64,000 bases of DNA from Periplaneta americana (GCF_040183065.1 NC_091119.1:66016392-66080391), one strand, 5' to 3'. Counted from the first letter of the stretch, positions 22,951 to 33,698 are shown. The notes: generated from the letters alone by a model not told the origin. Program-made: numbers and translations.

Positions 22951-22989
22951 TAGTTTTGTCCAGCTAGATTGGGAATATTGCACACTGTG
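22951..22989 (-). promoter_or_regulatory. Right Transib end, 23-RSS-like
   Basis: Read inward on the minus strand: heptamer CACAGTG (22989-22983), 23-bp spacer (22982-22960) and nonamer ACAAAACTA (22959-22951), which matches the V(D)J nonamer at its first six positions. The spacer is nearly the same sequence as the left one. Confidence 0.8.
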
Positions 22990-23034
22990 CAGCGGGGGAC
23001 TTTAGTTATGCTCGTTCATATAATTCCTCTGAGG

Positions 23035-23255
23035 TGACTGACTGAGAAGAAACTGCCTACTGAAAGATGCATTGGAAGGAATGGTGAACGGGAGAAGAGT
23101 TCGGGGTAGAAGAAGACATCAGATGATAGACGACTTTAAGATATATGGATCATATGAGGAAACAAAGAGGAAGACAGAAAATAGGAAAGATTGGAGGAAG
23201 CTGGGTTTGCAGTGCAAACCTACCCTTGGGCAGAACACTAAATAAAATGAATAAC
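23035..23255 (+). mobile_element. LINE ORF2 extreme C-terminus and 3' tail
   Basis: The + strand reads LTEKKLPTERCIGRNGER, then RRRHQMIDDFKIYGSYEETK and DWRKLGLQ, ending in a short AT-rich tail. It is the same 3' end as the minus-strand copies at 13490, 29745 and 37388, and is strongly 5'-truncated. Confidence 0.8.
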
Positions 23256-23925
23256 TAGGGGCGGATTCATATGAACAAAAAACGCAAAATATGCTTACAT
23301 GTATGCTCTTAAAAATCAGGATACACCTACTCGTATATGCACTAAAAATAACAAAATAGGCACGTTAAAATAAAAAAAAAAAACATACGAAATTTTTTAT
23401 TTTAAGCAATTTGTTATTATTGATGGTTTTCCTGTTATATGTAAGAATATTGAGCCATTTGCTTATTTTTCTAAACTTTTAGCAACAAGCTTTTTCTATT
23501 GTCAACACCAAGAATCTTTTTAAATGACAAGAAGCGCCTTTCAACATCAGAGGGCTTTGTTGATTGCCGCGGAATTGCCCACAATGATTCGCTGATAGCA
23601 ATGCACTGCCTGTATGTTGTCGTATTGTAATAAATAACATATAATTGCAATGTCTCTCAATGTCTGCGTTTCATCTGCATTCCATTTTTGCTGATTTTCC
23701 GCGTTCTTACTCTTGGTTTATGCACTAGAATGCCCAAACACAACAAAATATGCTTTTATATGCGCTATACGCTTAAATATACATTAATAACTTAAATATA
23801 CATAAATATGCACTATAAAATCTTGACGTTTACTTGCAAATAACTTGTAAATCATTTATATAATGGTAGCATATGATTTGCAACTAAAGAATAAAACATG
23901 CAAATATGCTAAACTCCGACCCCTA
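23256..23925 (-). mobile_element. hAT-like remnant with TAGGGG...CCCCTA ends
   Basis: Ends read TAGGGGCGGATTCATATG and, inverted, TAGGGGTCGGAGTTTAGC. On the minus strand a frame gives KPSDVERRFLSFKKILG, resembling the hAT dimerisation-domain signature (VERSFS-type). The remaining transposase is missing or unreadable. Confidence 0.5.
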
Positions 23926-24126
23926 ATAATAAAGCTAGAAACGAAACTATCGAGAACAAATAATGAACAGAAAGCAATTTTTCTTGAGGATTTTGAATTA
24001 TTTAGGTTACAGAGTAAAAAAACATCATGAACAATGTAGTATTCAAATTGGCAAGGAAGACTCAACGAAAGACGGCAGTAAAGATATAGAAGTTAAGAAT
24101 TTTAATTTCTAAAAATGTAATATCCT

Positions 24127-24129
<3 letters not shown>

Positions 24130-24179
<50 letters not shown>

Positions 24180-24190
24180 TAATAATAATA
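24130..24190. repeat. (AAT)n microsatellite
   Basis: About 20 AAT triplets with one AAC. Confidence 0.9.
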
Positions 24191-24534
24191 CTCTTCTTCC
24201 ATTTGCAGTTCGGGATAACCAATGCCCTTTCCGCGACTACGAAAATTGATCTATCACCGAAATTGTCTTCCTATGTTTTGGGTTACTCTTACTTTATAGT
24301 TTATTAATAATTTCCTAGGTAAACGGTTAACTGGAATCCTCTGAACGTGATGACTCCATTTGGACTGTTGTTTTTTTGTTACCTTTTCTTCGACATGCCA
24401 TTTTTCTCTAATTTCCTCAGTTATAATGCTATCTCGTAAAGTAACTCCACTCAACGAGCGTAGAAATAATATTTTTATTACTATTAATATTATTGTTATT
24501 AATAATAAGCGATCGCTAGTGTGGACTTGTGCAG
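24191..24534. other. Upstream region of aaNAT-2, non-coding
   Basis: AT-rich, ending in the acceptor-like GACTTGTGCAG (24524-24534), so it is probably intron or promoter-proximal DNA of aaNAT-2. A minus-strand frame that runs through it is a shadow of the GC-rich exon. Confidence 0.4.
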
Positions 24535-25203
24535 ATAGGTGAGTACGGCATCGTGCAGGCCAGAGCGGCAGACAGAGAGCGAATACTGCATTTTCTGCGC
24601 CTGTACTTCTACACTGAGGAGCCGTTGAACGTGGCCATGGGCGGCCCGCCCAGCGCAGCGGACGAGGAAGACACACTGGCGCTGCTGGAGCACGGGCTGA
24701 GCTACCTGGTCGTGGGCTGCGACGGCACACTGCTGGGCGTGGTGCTCAGCGGGCCCGTGAGGCCCGACGAGGCGGACCACATGGAGGCGCTGGCCGCCTC
24801 GTGCGGCTGCGCCAAGTTCTCCAAGCTGCTCCGCTTCCTGGCGGCGGTGGAGCGCCGTGCCGACGTGTGGCGGCTCAGCGGAGCGACGCGCGCGCTCAGC
24901 GTCCAGGCCCTGGCCGTGCTGCCCGCCGCGCGGGGCCGGGGCTTCGGGCTCTCGCTGCTCCAGAGGACGCGCGCCGCCGCCCAGGCCGCCGGCTACCCGC
25001 TGTTTCGGCTGGACTGCTCCAGTTGCTATTCGGCGCAGCTGGCCGAGCGCCTGGGGATGCAGTGCGTGCACTCTCTGCCGTACACGCAGTACACGGACGT
25101 GGACGGCCATCCCGTCTTTGACATCCCTAGCCCTCATCTGGAGATGAGGACGTACATCCAGTCTATTGAGTGCAGCGGACCACTGTGGTCACTCGAGAGG
25201 TAG
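24535..25203 (+). CDS. Arylalkylamine N-acetyltransferase-like protein 2 (exon without ATG)
   Basis: Encodes 222 residues and a TAG at 25201-25203. The predicted role is the same as aaNAT-1: acetyl-CoA-dependent N-acetylation of an amine, cytosolic, substrate unknown. Motifs include EEPLNVAMG (catalytic-type Glu at residue 29), RGRGFG (RxxGxG loop), LDCSSCYSA and LGMQCVHSLPYTQY. The exon opens with ATA after an acceptor (TTGTGCAG), exactly where the other two paralogues have ATG. So its start must lie in an upstream exon, or the copy has lost its start. The coding DNA is strikingly GC-rich against AT-rich flanks. The frame is intact to the end and carries a C-terminal extension (GPLWSLER) missing in aaNAT-3. 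An ATTAAA at 25250 is a possible poly(A) signal. A functional gene is more likely than a pseudogene because no stop or frameshift occurs. Confidence 0.8.
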   Translation: MGEYGIVQARAADRERILHFLRLYFYTEEPLNVAMGGPPSAADEEDTLALLEHGLSYLVVGCDGTLLGVVLSGPVRPDEADHMEALAASCGCAKFSKLLRFLAAVERRADVWRLSGATRALSVQALAVLPAARGRGFGLSLLQRTRAAAQAAGYPLFRLDCSSCYSAQLAERLGMQCVHSLPYTQYTDVDGHPVFDIPSPHLEMRTYIQSIECSGPLWSLER

Positions 25204-25360
25204 CCCGGTGGTCACGATGTGGACTTAGTATGTGCCAGAAATAATATTAATTAAATTGAACAAATTATAATGTCTTTCTATTATTTGCAATCCGGTACTG
25301 AAGTTTTGGGAGCTTTCATAGATGCAGGAATTTCTGATATTTCAGAGCGACATAGGCTAA

Positions 25361-25891
25361 CAGCGTATTCCGAATCTCACCGGACCGGTGGACAAAGATG
25401 ACGTCACGCTGCAGCGAAATAGGAACAAAACTTCTGGAAGGTTCGATGGCTATCATGAAGGCTGTAGCCTACAAGTTGTCTGTACTACGCTAGCAAGATT
25501 TTGCGAAATTTCCATACTGTCATCTCGTTCAAAGAAAAGAGAGCATGGACAATTTATTTCTTGAACCGGTAGTAATAACTGGTCCGCTGACATGTTCGCT
25601 CATAAGCCATTATCACATTGTTTTTACGTTGTGCTCATTACAAACAATACAGCAGAACCAAAGCAGAACACATCGCCATGACACAACAGTGCACGATGTC
25701 ATTTGTCTGCTAATTCTCGCCTTATACAAGAACCAACCAGATTCACTGATGACGGCTGATGCAGACTGCCACCACCTCTGCTAGCTAATGGCACCGGTGC
25801 GACAACGGTGGAGCATCAGTGACGTCATCGTTGAAATTCGGAACACAGTGATGCCATCGGATTGCTCAGCGCTGAGATTCGAAATACGCTC
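25361..25891. mobile_element. Harbinger-like MITE (531 bp) just downstream of aaNAT-2
   Basis: Ends read CAGCGTATTCCGAATCTCA and, inverted, GAGCGTATTTCGAATCTCA. TAA flanks both sides, matching the 3-bp TAA target duplication of PIF/Harbinger elements. A second inner inverted pair surrounds GATGACGTCAC and GTGACGTCATC. No transposase. Confidence 0.7.
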
Positions 25892-26215
25892 TAAGTAAAC
25901 GATAGGAAAGAAAAAGGAAACGTATCGACTTGATCCAACAGATAGGCTTTCTTTTCTTTGGATTCAAAAGATAAACTCTTTCCTTGCACCCAATAAATAG
26001 AAGTCTTTTTCCTTTCATCGGCAAATAGGTTTTCCTTTTCTTTGATCCACAGATAGGTTCTCCTATCCTTGAATCCAAATGACAGACTCTTCTTTCTTTG
26101 AATCCGGATAATATGTTTCTCTTTTCATAATCCAACCGTTATGACTACTTGGTGGATAGGTTGTTGTTTCCTTGAATCCATATGATAGGTTAACATTTCA
26201 GAAATCCATTAGATA

Positions 26216-26451
26216 TGAGGGGATCAGAAGAAGGGGTACAAGTGACATTCTAGGAACATGAGTTAAATGCATCTAGGACAAGCTAAAGCATCTAAAATTT
26301 CATTGGCAAAGGGATACATATTTTAGCCACTTCAGACACTAAAAGTGAAATAACAAATTTCACGGAATTTACGGAAGCTTAAATATTTTCAAACAGATTT
26401 TCTAAAAAATAACTTAAGTGCACTTATACCTCTTTGTTTCTGATCCCCTCA
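26216..26451. mobile_element. TA-inserting MITE in the minisatellite
   Basis: Perfect inverted ends TGAGGGGATCAGAA and TTCTGATCCCCTCA, flanked by TA at 26214-26215 and 26452-26453. Size 236 bp, non-coding, probably Tc1/mariner-related. Confidence 0.8.
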
Positions 26452-26529
26452 TATGTTCTGCTATTCTTTAATTTATCGAACAGGTTCTACTTTTCTTTAA
26501 TCTATCACGTAGGTTCTCCTTTTCTTTAA

Positions 26530-26987
26530 CTCTTTACGGACTGGCGGTTAATATATTAAACGCAGATTCTAGGGTTAGCCAGGAGGTCAGTAATAGTAGT
26601 ATTGTGTATTAGTCATAAAGTACATTGTTATTCTTAAATTTTATGTAACAGAGTTAATTAAATTAATTTAAAAATATTTTTATAAAAAAAGGTGCAAAAT
26701 CATTTTAATTGCAGTCAACTAAAACTCCGTGAGCTTCCATGTATACCATGTCACCGATTGTTTTACATGGGTCCTCCCCATCCTTTACAACAGATTCAAT
26801 TGACTGCAGTGGCTGGGCGTCGCGGACTGCGATCTTAGGCACGATATGCTGGCCGGATATATTTTGTGCTAAATCGCTCCGCTAACGAACCCAATACGAC
26901 ATTACCAGATTATGCAGGTATATGAACTTGTGGTTAATAGTTAGAAATTTCATTCAATAGTAGTATAAGTTTTCCGTCCCTTGAGAG
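26530..26987. mobile_element. TTAA-flanked, piggyBac-like non-autonomous element (458 bp)
   Basis: TTAA lies on both sides (26526-26529 and 26988-26991). The ends CTCTTTACGGAC and (inverse of right) CTCTCAAGGGAC agree at 9 of 12 positions. The repeat unit reads through once the element and one TTAA are removed. Non-coding inside. Confidence 0.6.
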
Positions 26988-27368
26988 TTAATCTATGCAA
27001 TAAATTCTTTCCTTAAATCCATCATATAGATTCTCATTTTCTTTTATCCAACTGATAAGTTGTCTTTTCCTTTAATCCATCAGATAGGTAACTCACTTTC
27101 TCTATTCCGTCAGATATATTATTCTTTTTTAATTCATTAAATAGGTTCTTCTTTTCTATAATCCAACCAATAGCTTCTCCTCTTCTTTAATCCATTAGTA
27201 GGTTCTTCTTTTATTTATTTCATAGGACAGCTTCTCCTCTTCTTTAATCTATAAGATAGGTTTCGTTTTATAGGTTCTTCTTTCTTTAATACATCAGCTA
27301 CGTCCTTTTTGTCTTTAATCCAACATACGTTTTTTTTTCAGAAACACAGGATAATATAAATATCACAT

Positions 27369-27543
27369 CGCGTCGAAAACGGAAACGAAAGAACAAAATG
27401 GCGAACGATTATACCCAGTATTTATCGAGCCTTAGGAAGTGCATAATGTGTACAACAGCGAATGACAAGACGCAGACGTTTAAATGTAGCCGATCTGCAA
27501 CGCGATTGGCTGCCAGAAATAAGAGCGACGCAACTATAATACA
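27369..27543. mobile_element. Partial copy of the 45275-45691 MITE family
   Basis: Shares AACAAAATGGCGAACGAT and the right end AATAAGAGCGACGCAACTAT with the full element downstream of aaNAT-3. The left half is missing. Confidence 0.6.
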
Positions 27544-27773
27544 GGAATTTTTCTTTTGTGACAGACTTTGCAATAATGAAATTTATAATTCTAATTTATA
27601 ATTTACAACAATGAGACATTCCTTGTTATGCGAACGCGATTATAAAACTGTTTAACATTCAGTTGCAATAAAGTTTTCAGTGAAGAATGTTCCAGTCACT
27701 ATATTTTAGTTACCGGTACTGTTAAAAAAGAAAAGTATTTTAAAAACTAACCCGTTCCAATATTAACGTTATT

Positions 27774-29451
27774 ATGCCTAAGGTTAAACCTTCCAAAGCG
27801 TGGCATTTCAAACAACTTGTTTCAGAGTTTGGTGAGGAAATATTATCTACAGATGGTGAAATTTTATTTTGGAAATTTTGTGAAGTTAAAGTATCGGCGG
27901 ATAAGCGGATCACTGTGAAGCAGCACATCGGCCGCGATAAACATACAGTCCGCATTTCACGAGAAGATCCGACCAACGAATGTAAGTTTTTCCCCCACTC
28001 TTATAACCTATCCCCGACACGGAACCAGCCGGCCATTGACTGAGCCTTGTTTGTCCCAGCCGGCCAATGACATCACTCCCATCCACCTGCTCCTTCAAGA
28101 CCGCTGAGTTACTGGCTTATTCTCTCCTTTTACCCCGCAAGAACCATACTCCTCTAGCAGGGATCTTCTCGTGAAATTTGGAGAGTACGCGCTATGCAAA
28201 ACGCGAACAAGAAAACGTCTCAGGTGATCATTTGGACAAAGTGTATCTGCAACTCCAACTGCATCTTCCGTGTTTTTCACGGATTTGTGCGATGTTCTTG
28301 CTTCAGCTAATATCCCTTTATGGAAATTATCGAACAGTAAATTCAAGGACTTTCTGGAGCGGCATACAGGTCGTTCCATCCCTGACGAGAAAGAACTATG
28401 TACCGGTACTTGTATGCTACGATAACACTTTGACAAGAATCAGGACCAAGTTCACGGAAAGAGAATTTTTGTTTCCATCGAGGAGACACCCAACGTCGAA
28501 ACCCGGTGCATAGCTAAGGTCATCGTGAGGACGCTATAAGTCGAGGGGCCAGGTGGGTCCACAGCAGAAATACTAGAGTCCCTCAACCATTCTACTATTT
28601 GCTGACTTTTCGACAAGTCCATGTTTCTCCTATGGCCTGACGGTATACGGCTCTTCGTCACTGATGCTGCGCCGTACATGGTGAAAGCAGCCAAGTCCAT
28701 AATGACATTTTATCCTAAGATGATACATGGAATATGTTTGACTCATGAGTGGCACAGAGTAGCGGACGAACTGAGGGGACACTTTTCTGAAGTTGACGAC
28801 CTAGTCTCGAACACAAAATAAATCTTCGTGAAGGGCCCATCGCGAAGGGAAGTCTTTAAATCCCTTGCTCCGAACGTTCCTCTTCCACCGGAACCCGTGA
28901 TCATACGTTGGGGTACTTGGATCGATGCCTGCATTTATTATTGTGACAAATTTGAAATTATTAAAACAATTGTCGATGCTCTTAAATCGGAGGACGCGAA
29001 GTCTATTCAAAATGCCCAAGAACTGTATCCAGACTGAACTGAAGAGTAAATTAGCGTACATATCACCAGCTATAACGCAACTTCAGAAAAAAGGGAGGTT
29101 CTAGTGGATTCAGTGGCACTTGTAAAGAAAATAGAACTAGATATGGGCAGTAGATTAGGTGAAGTTGGAAAAATGGTAGCAAGTAAGCTGAAGCGTGTCC
29201 TTGAGAAAAACTCAGGTTTCAAAATATTGTGCAGAATTTCAAAAGTGCTATCGAGAGACGTGTTTGACACATCAGATAATAAACAAGAACTCACTCCCTG
29301 TGACCTAGTGTACTTCACGTATGCACCCATTGTTTCTTCGGATGTGGAAAGGAGCTTCTCCATATATAAAAGTATCCTAGCAGACAGTTGGTGGTCATTT
29401 TCCTTTGACCATCTCCGTGTGTTCGCAGTGATCTACTGCAATTCTGAATAA
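27774..29451 (+). mobile_element. hAT transposase remnant
   Basis: Pieces appear in order. The N-terminus has MPKVKPSKAWHFKQLVSEFG with a degraded zinc-finger-like domain (27774-27960). LWKLSNSKFKDFLERHTGR lies near 28320. WPDGIRLFVTDAAPYMVKA lies near 28635. The C-terminal dimerisation domain reads YAPIVSSDVERSFSIYKSI near 29315. Stops and frameshifts separate the pieces, for example at 28819 and 29035, so the gene is dead. A 224-bp segment bounded by inverted repeats interrupts it at 27954-28177. The 3' end of the element probably lies at 31430, beyond an inserted LINE. Confidence 0.8.
27954..28177. mobile_element. Small insertion with perfect 17-bp inverted repeats inside the hAT gene
   Basis: ATTTCACGAGAAGATCC at 27954-27970 is the exact inverse of 28161-28177. 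The 190 bp between contain two direct copies of AGCCGGCCAWTGAC and are not part of the transposase frame. No clear target duplication. Confidence 0.5.
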
Positions 29452-29744
29452 GGTACGGTTCAGATGCCTATTTTTTTCATAAAACATTTAAATAAAATTA
29501 CTTGGCTACTGTAATCCAACATTTCAAGTCCTGTTTTTTTTCTTTCTTTCTTTACAGAAGTTTCAAAGAGAAAAATGATGCTCTGAGATTATAGATTTTA
29601 ATTAATTATTCAGATTATCTAATTAATTCGTTAATTTTGTTCTTGTTTTCTAATTTTCTAATTATTAAAAAATAAGTATGTATGCCTACTAATTCAATAA
29701 TCTTTACTCTGTAACTTTTCTACAATAGTTTATTATATTTCATT

Positions 29745-31292
29745 TCATTTAGTTTTCTGCCCAAGGCAAACCCAGCTTTCTCCAATCTTTCCTATTTTCT
29801 TCCTTCCTATTTGTTTCCTCATATGATCCATATATCTTAATGTCGTCTATCATCTGATATCTTCTTCTGTTTCGAACTTTTCCCCCGTTCACCATTCCTT
29901 CCAGTGCATCCGTAGACAGTTTCTTCTCAGCTAGTGACCCAACCAATTCCTTTTCCTCGTCCTGATCAGTTTCAGCATCATTCTTTCTTCACCCACTCTT
30001 TCCAACACCCTAAACATCGTAAGATGAAGATTACAGCTTCATTTCTTATTCTGTCTGTCCACTTCACACGTTCCATTCTTCTCCATATCCACATTTTAAA
30101 TGCTTCTATTCGCTTCTCTTCACTTCGTCGTAATGTCCATGTTTCTGCCCCATACAATGCCACACTCCATACAAAGCACTTCACTAGTCTCTTCCTTAGT
30201 TATTTTTCCAGAGGTCCGCAGAAAATGCTCCTTTTCCTATTAAAAGCTTCCTTGGCCATGCTACTGCTTAAAGTACACCCCAAGTATTTGAAGCTATCCA
30301 CTTGCTCTACTGCCTCATTTAGAATTCGCAAGTTTATCTTCTGTATTTTCCTCACTATGACCATGCTCTTCGTCTTATTTGCATTTATCTTCATCCCATA
30401 TTGCTCATAGCTCTAATTTAGCTTCAATAGCATATCCTTTAGTATCATTTCCTCTTCTGTTAACAGCGCTATATCATCAGCAAATTTTACGCACTTTATT
30501 CTTCTTCCTTCTACTATCACTCCTCCCATGTTCTGAAAACAGTTCTTTATTAAATCCTCCAAGTAGATATTGAACAGGGTAGGTGATAAAGGGCATCTTT
30601 GACGTACTCCTCTCCCAATTTCACATCCTTCTGACATTTTTTCTTCTATCCTGACTTTGACTCGTTTCAAATGAAGATTACTGAATAGTCTTTTCTCTTT
30701 CCAATCCACACCAATTTTCTTTAGGATCCCCATCAGTTTATTTCAATCCACTCTGTCGAAATCCTTTTCTAGGTCCACAAATATTACATACACTTCTTTA
30801 GGCCTATTCTTCTCTAGGTATCTTTCGCCGATTGTCCGTAGCAGTCCAATTGCATCTCTCGTACCTTTTCCCTTCCTGAAACCAAACTACTCTTCTTCAA
30901 ACTGTTCCTCCGTCTTAGAATACAAACGTCGATTCAATATTCGCAAGAGAATCTTCACCGAGTGCGATATTAGACTGATAGTTTTGAACTCCTTACATTT
31001 CTTGGCATTATTTTTCTTCGGTATTGGAATCAACACTGTCTCCGTAAAATTTTCAGGCCAGTAGCCTTTCTCATATATTTCGCTGCATAATGATAGAATT
31101 TGCTTCTTGTCTTCACCCAAGCATTTCACTAATTCAGTGGGGATTCCATCAACTCCTGTTGCCTTGCCATTCTTTATTTCCTTAAGCGCTAGTTCATCTT
31201 CGCTTAAAATTGAAAATCCTTTTTCGTCTTTTGACACGGCTTCTTCGTCTTCTATAGCTAAGTCATCTGAACGATTCAGTAGTTTAATATAA
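29745..31292 (-). mobile_element. LINE with reverse transcriptase core (5'-truncated)
   Basis: On the minus strand from 31290: KEIKNGKATGVDGIPTELVK, later GVRQRCPLSPTLFNIYLEDL, the catalytic box FADDIALL, KINANKTKSMVI, SFKYLGC, YGAETWTL and the C-terminal QMIDDIKIYGSYEE. These are reverse transcriptase motifs in correct order, broken by several frameshifts. The endonuclease is missing. It sits between the hAT C-terminus and the hAT 3' end, so it is a later insertion. The clade is not assigned. Confidence 0.85.
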
Positions 31293-31299
31293 ACAATTA

Positions 31300-31430
31300 T
31301 TAATCAAAATAAAAATTCCAATTGTTTAGGTCATTTTTTTTTGTAATTATTAGGTCATTTTCATTACATTTTAGAGTCATTTTATAGGTAATTATTCAAG
31401 AATTTTTAGGTCATCAAAATCCGGGCCCTG
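31300..31430 (+). mobile_element. 3' end of the hAT element
   Basis: Four TAGGTCATTT-like subterminal repeats lead into ATCCGGGCCCTG, a hAT-type terminus (CAGGGCCCGGAT inverted). It fits as the right end of the hAT at 27774. Confidence 0.55.
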
Positions 31431-31442
31431 CTAATAACTAGG

Positions 31443-31444
31443 CC

Positions 31445-31493
<49 letters not shown>

Positions 31494-31494
31494 T
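31443..31494. repeat. (AAT)n microsatellite
   Basis: About 17 triplets directly after the hAT end. Confidence 0.9.
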
Positions 31495-33451
31495 GTAACA
31501 AAATAAACTTTTCACGAAGCATCCTGATACTGCATCCCTGAGTGAGTAAGTAAAAATTGATGACCTGGCTTTCTGGTTACACCAATCTTCAGACGTCTTG
31601 TGCATCCGTGTCTTCAGAACATACTTCGAAACCGTAACATGTTTATGTTAATGGGGTTATTAAAAATTGGCGTCTATCTTTGTTTGATTGCAGAGCAATC
31701 ATAGCAATGAAAGTAGCTCCGAGTGACTTGTTAATTGACTATTTGGAGCAAAGCGCGCCCATCTGCCGATTTAATCACGTGAGGAATATCTCAGATGAGA
31801 ATTGTTCACTACTGAATGAGGTCTATAAACACGAAGACTGCAGCTAGCCCAGGGACAGACACAACCTTGAGCCTTAGGCACTCGCGCCGCGTGGCACCCT
31901 ACATTGTAGAGAGCGTGGGCCTATCTACATATCTATCGTTATTTGTTAGGAAAACTGTCGATGAAGACTTAGGGGTAGATATCTGATGTTTACAAACTAA
32001 CAATTTTGTAGGAAATAACCTTTTGAGAATGTTGAATTATGGACTTATAAAAATCGGAGCAATCAAATAATTCTTATTTTGAACTTTTTGTTTTTTGTCA
32101 TAAATTCCTTTTACTTTCCCATTATGTGAGGTATAAAATGAAAATACGTATTGCGATGCTACAAAAAGTGTATACTCCTTTCCAGCGTCACTAAATTCGG
32201 ACAATGGCTAGAGCAATGATGTCAAAACAAGCACATTTTTCTCACCTTGACGTCGTGCGGGGGCATCAAGCGCTAGGTATGGAAAGAGGAAGGATTATGT
32301 ATATGAATAAGCAGCTTTTTGGATTAAGAAAACAGTGGTGTACAAACTTGAAACGGAACGTGAAATTTTATGTCGTTATTTTTATATGGCTTCTTTCTGT
32401 TTGATATTTTATTTATTGCTTGTAAAATAAGAGTACTAACACCAATTTCTTAATATTGCAGTTTTGTTTTAAACGTTAATAATATAATAAAGAGTTAAGA
32501 AGGAATATTCACATAAATTCTATAGTAGTACAACTATACTTTACTAAGTGAATGAAACACATCATTCATAAAGAAAGTGATATCCCAAAGAAAGAGACTA
32601 AGTAGGACATAATAAGTTGGAATTGATATTGATGGTATCTTTAGTCTTATAAGAGTAAACAATAAACTAATCAAAACAATATTATAGTAGAAAACAAAGT
32701 TATCTATGTGTATGTTTTAACTGTAACTAATATTACATAATAAAACTCTTATCGCATTATGCTTTTAAGGTGATATTGGTGCGCAACTTCCTATCACCAG
32801 AATATTAAATTATTTTCTCGAATTATGCTGAAGCTATAGAGCTAACGTTTTACCAACATATCTTTTGTTTATGATGTAACAGTAGATGTTCTGTTAAATC
32901 ATTTCCTTACTAACATTTTCCATGCGAATATTTTTAAAAATTTCAATACACTATCTTCAGTAGCACGTATTTACGGCATATATTACATTTACGAAAATAT
33001 TGTTTCAGTACCTGTAAGGCTACTAAATAAACATATATGAAAATTTCACTTTTCTGTAAAAAAAATTTGAGAAAATATTCCTTTTGAATCAAAGAGCAAT
33101 CTTGTGAAAAATGAGTATTAAAATTAAAACTTACATTCTTATAATGCACTCATACTTCTCAGACAAATCTAAAAATTAACATGGATACAGTTTTAATAAA
33201 TTCTCTTCCCATTATCCATTGAATCAGTGCTGGCCATCCCTGTACATACGTATCTTGATCAAGCTGCATATACTACTTCATTCGTATGTCTCTTTCCTTT
33301 CCACTGTGTAACGCTTAGGCTCTTCTGAGCTCTAAAACGCGCGCTTGAGCCTATGGGCATCAGTTGACATGACTAGGCTAGAGCATGCATCCGTCTGTGT
33401 ATAATCATTTCTCCAAATCAATGGTCGGATTCTATTCATACCAAGTAACGT
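31495..33451. other. No recognisable gene
   Basis: Nearly 2 kb of AT-rich DNA; no frame with a recognisable domain and no paired repeat found. Confidence 0.4.
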
Positions 33452-33698
33452 TTAGTAGGTTATTTTACGACGCTTTATCAACATCTTAGGTTATTTAGAT
33501 TCTGAATGAGATGAAGGTGATAATGCCGGTGAAATGAGTCCGGATTCCAGCACCGATTGCTACCCAGCATTTGCCCATTTTGAGTTGAGGGAAAACCCCG
33601 AAAAAATCTCAACCAGGTAACTTGCCCCGACCGGCAATCGAACCCGGGCCACCTGGTTTCGCGCTGAGACACGCTAACCGTTACTCCACAGGTATGGA
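33452..33698 (-). mobile_element. tRNA-derived SINE (common-tail family), minus strand
   Basis: On the minus strand: head CTGTGGAGTAACGGTTAGCG, B box in GGGTTCGATTGCC, then CAAGTTACCTGGTTGAG, and tail TTGATAAAGCGTCGTAAAAT. Nearly full length. Confidence 0.9.

Larger units (their letters stand above)
20827..22989 (+). mobile_element. Transib DNA transposon with RSS-like ends (internally deleted)
   Basis: Both ends start CACAGTG, and the terminal repeat extends about 38 bp (TGCAAT.TTCCAATCTAG then GGACAAAA). A perfect 5-bp target duplication CAGCG flanks it (20822-20826 and 22990-22994), the size Transib and RAG transposition produce. Inside, an apparent first exon (ATG at 21098, donor GTATGT at 21117) is followed by a long exon with the RAG1-like C-terminal transposase (21513-22205). 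The region for the first two catalytic aspartates is absent, so this copy should not move by itself. The unoccupied site is readable as a continuous SINE, which fixes the boundaries. Confidence 0.9.
25893..27345. repeat. ~30-bp minisatellite (GATAGGTTCTCCTTTTCTTT type)
   Basis: Diverged copies of a roughly 29-30-bp unit, GATAGGTTCTCCTTTTCTTT plus AATCCATCA, run through here. Two mobile elements (26216-26451 and 26530-26987) split the array. Removing either restores a normal repeat unit. Confidence 0.8.

Noticed and set aside
24254-25137. Long minus-strand open frames opposite aaNAT-2
   Set aside because: Shadows of the GC-rich exon; the + strand frame has the conserved acetyltransferase motifs.
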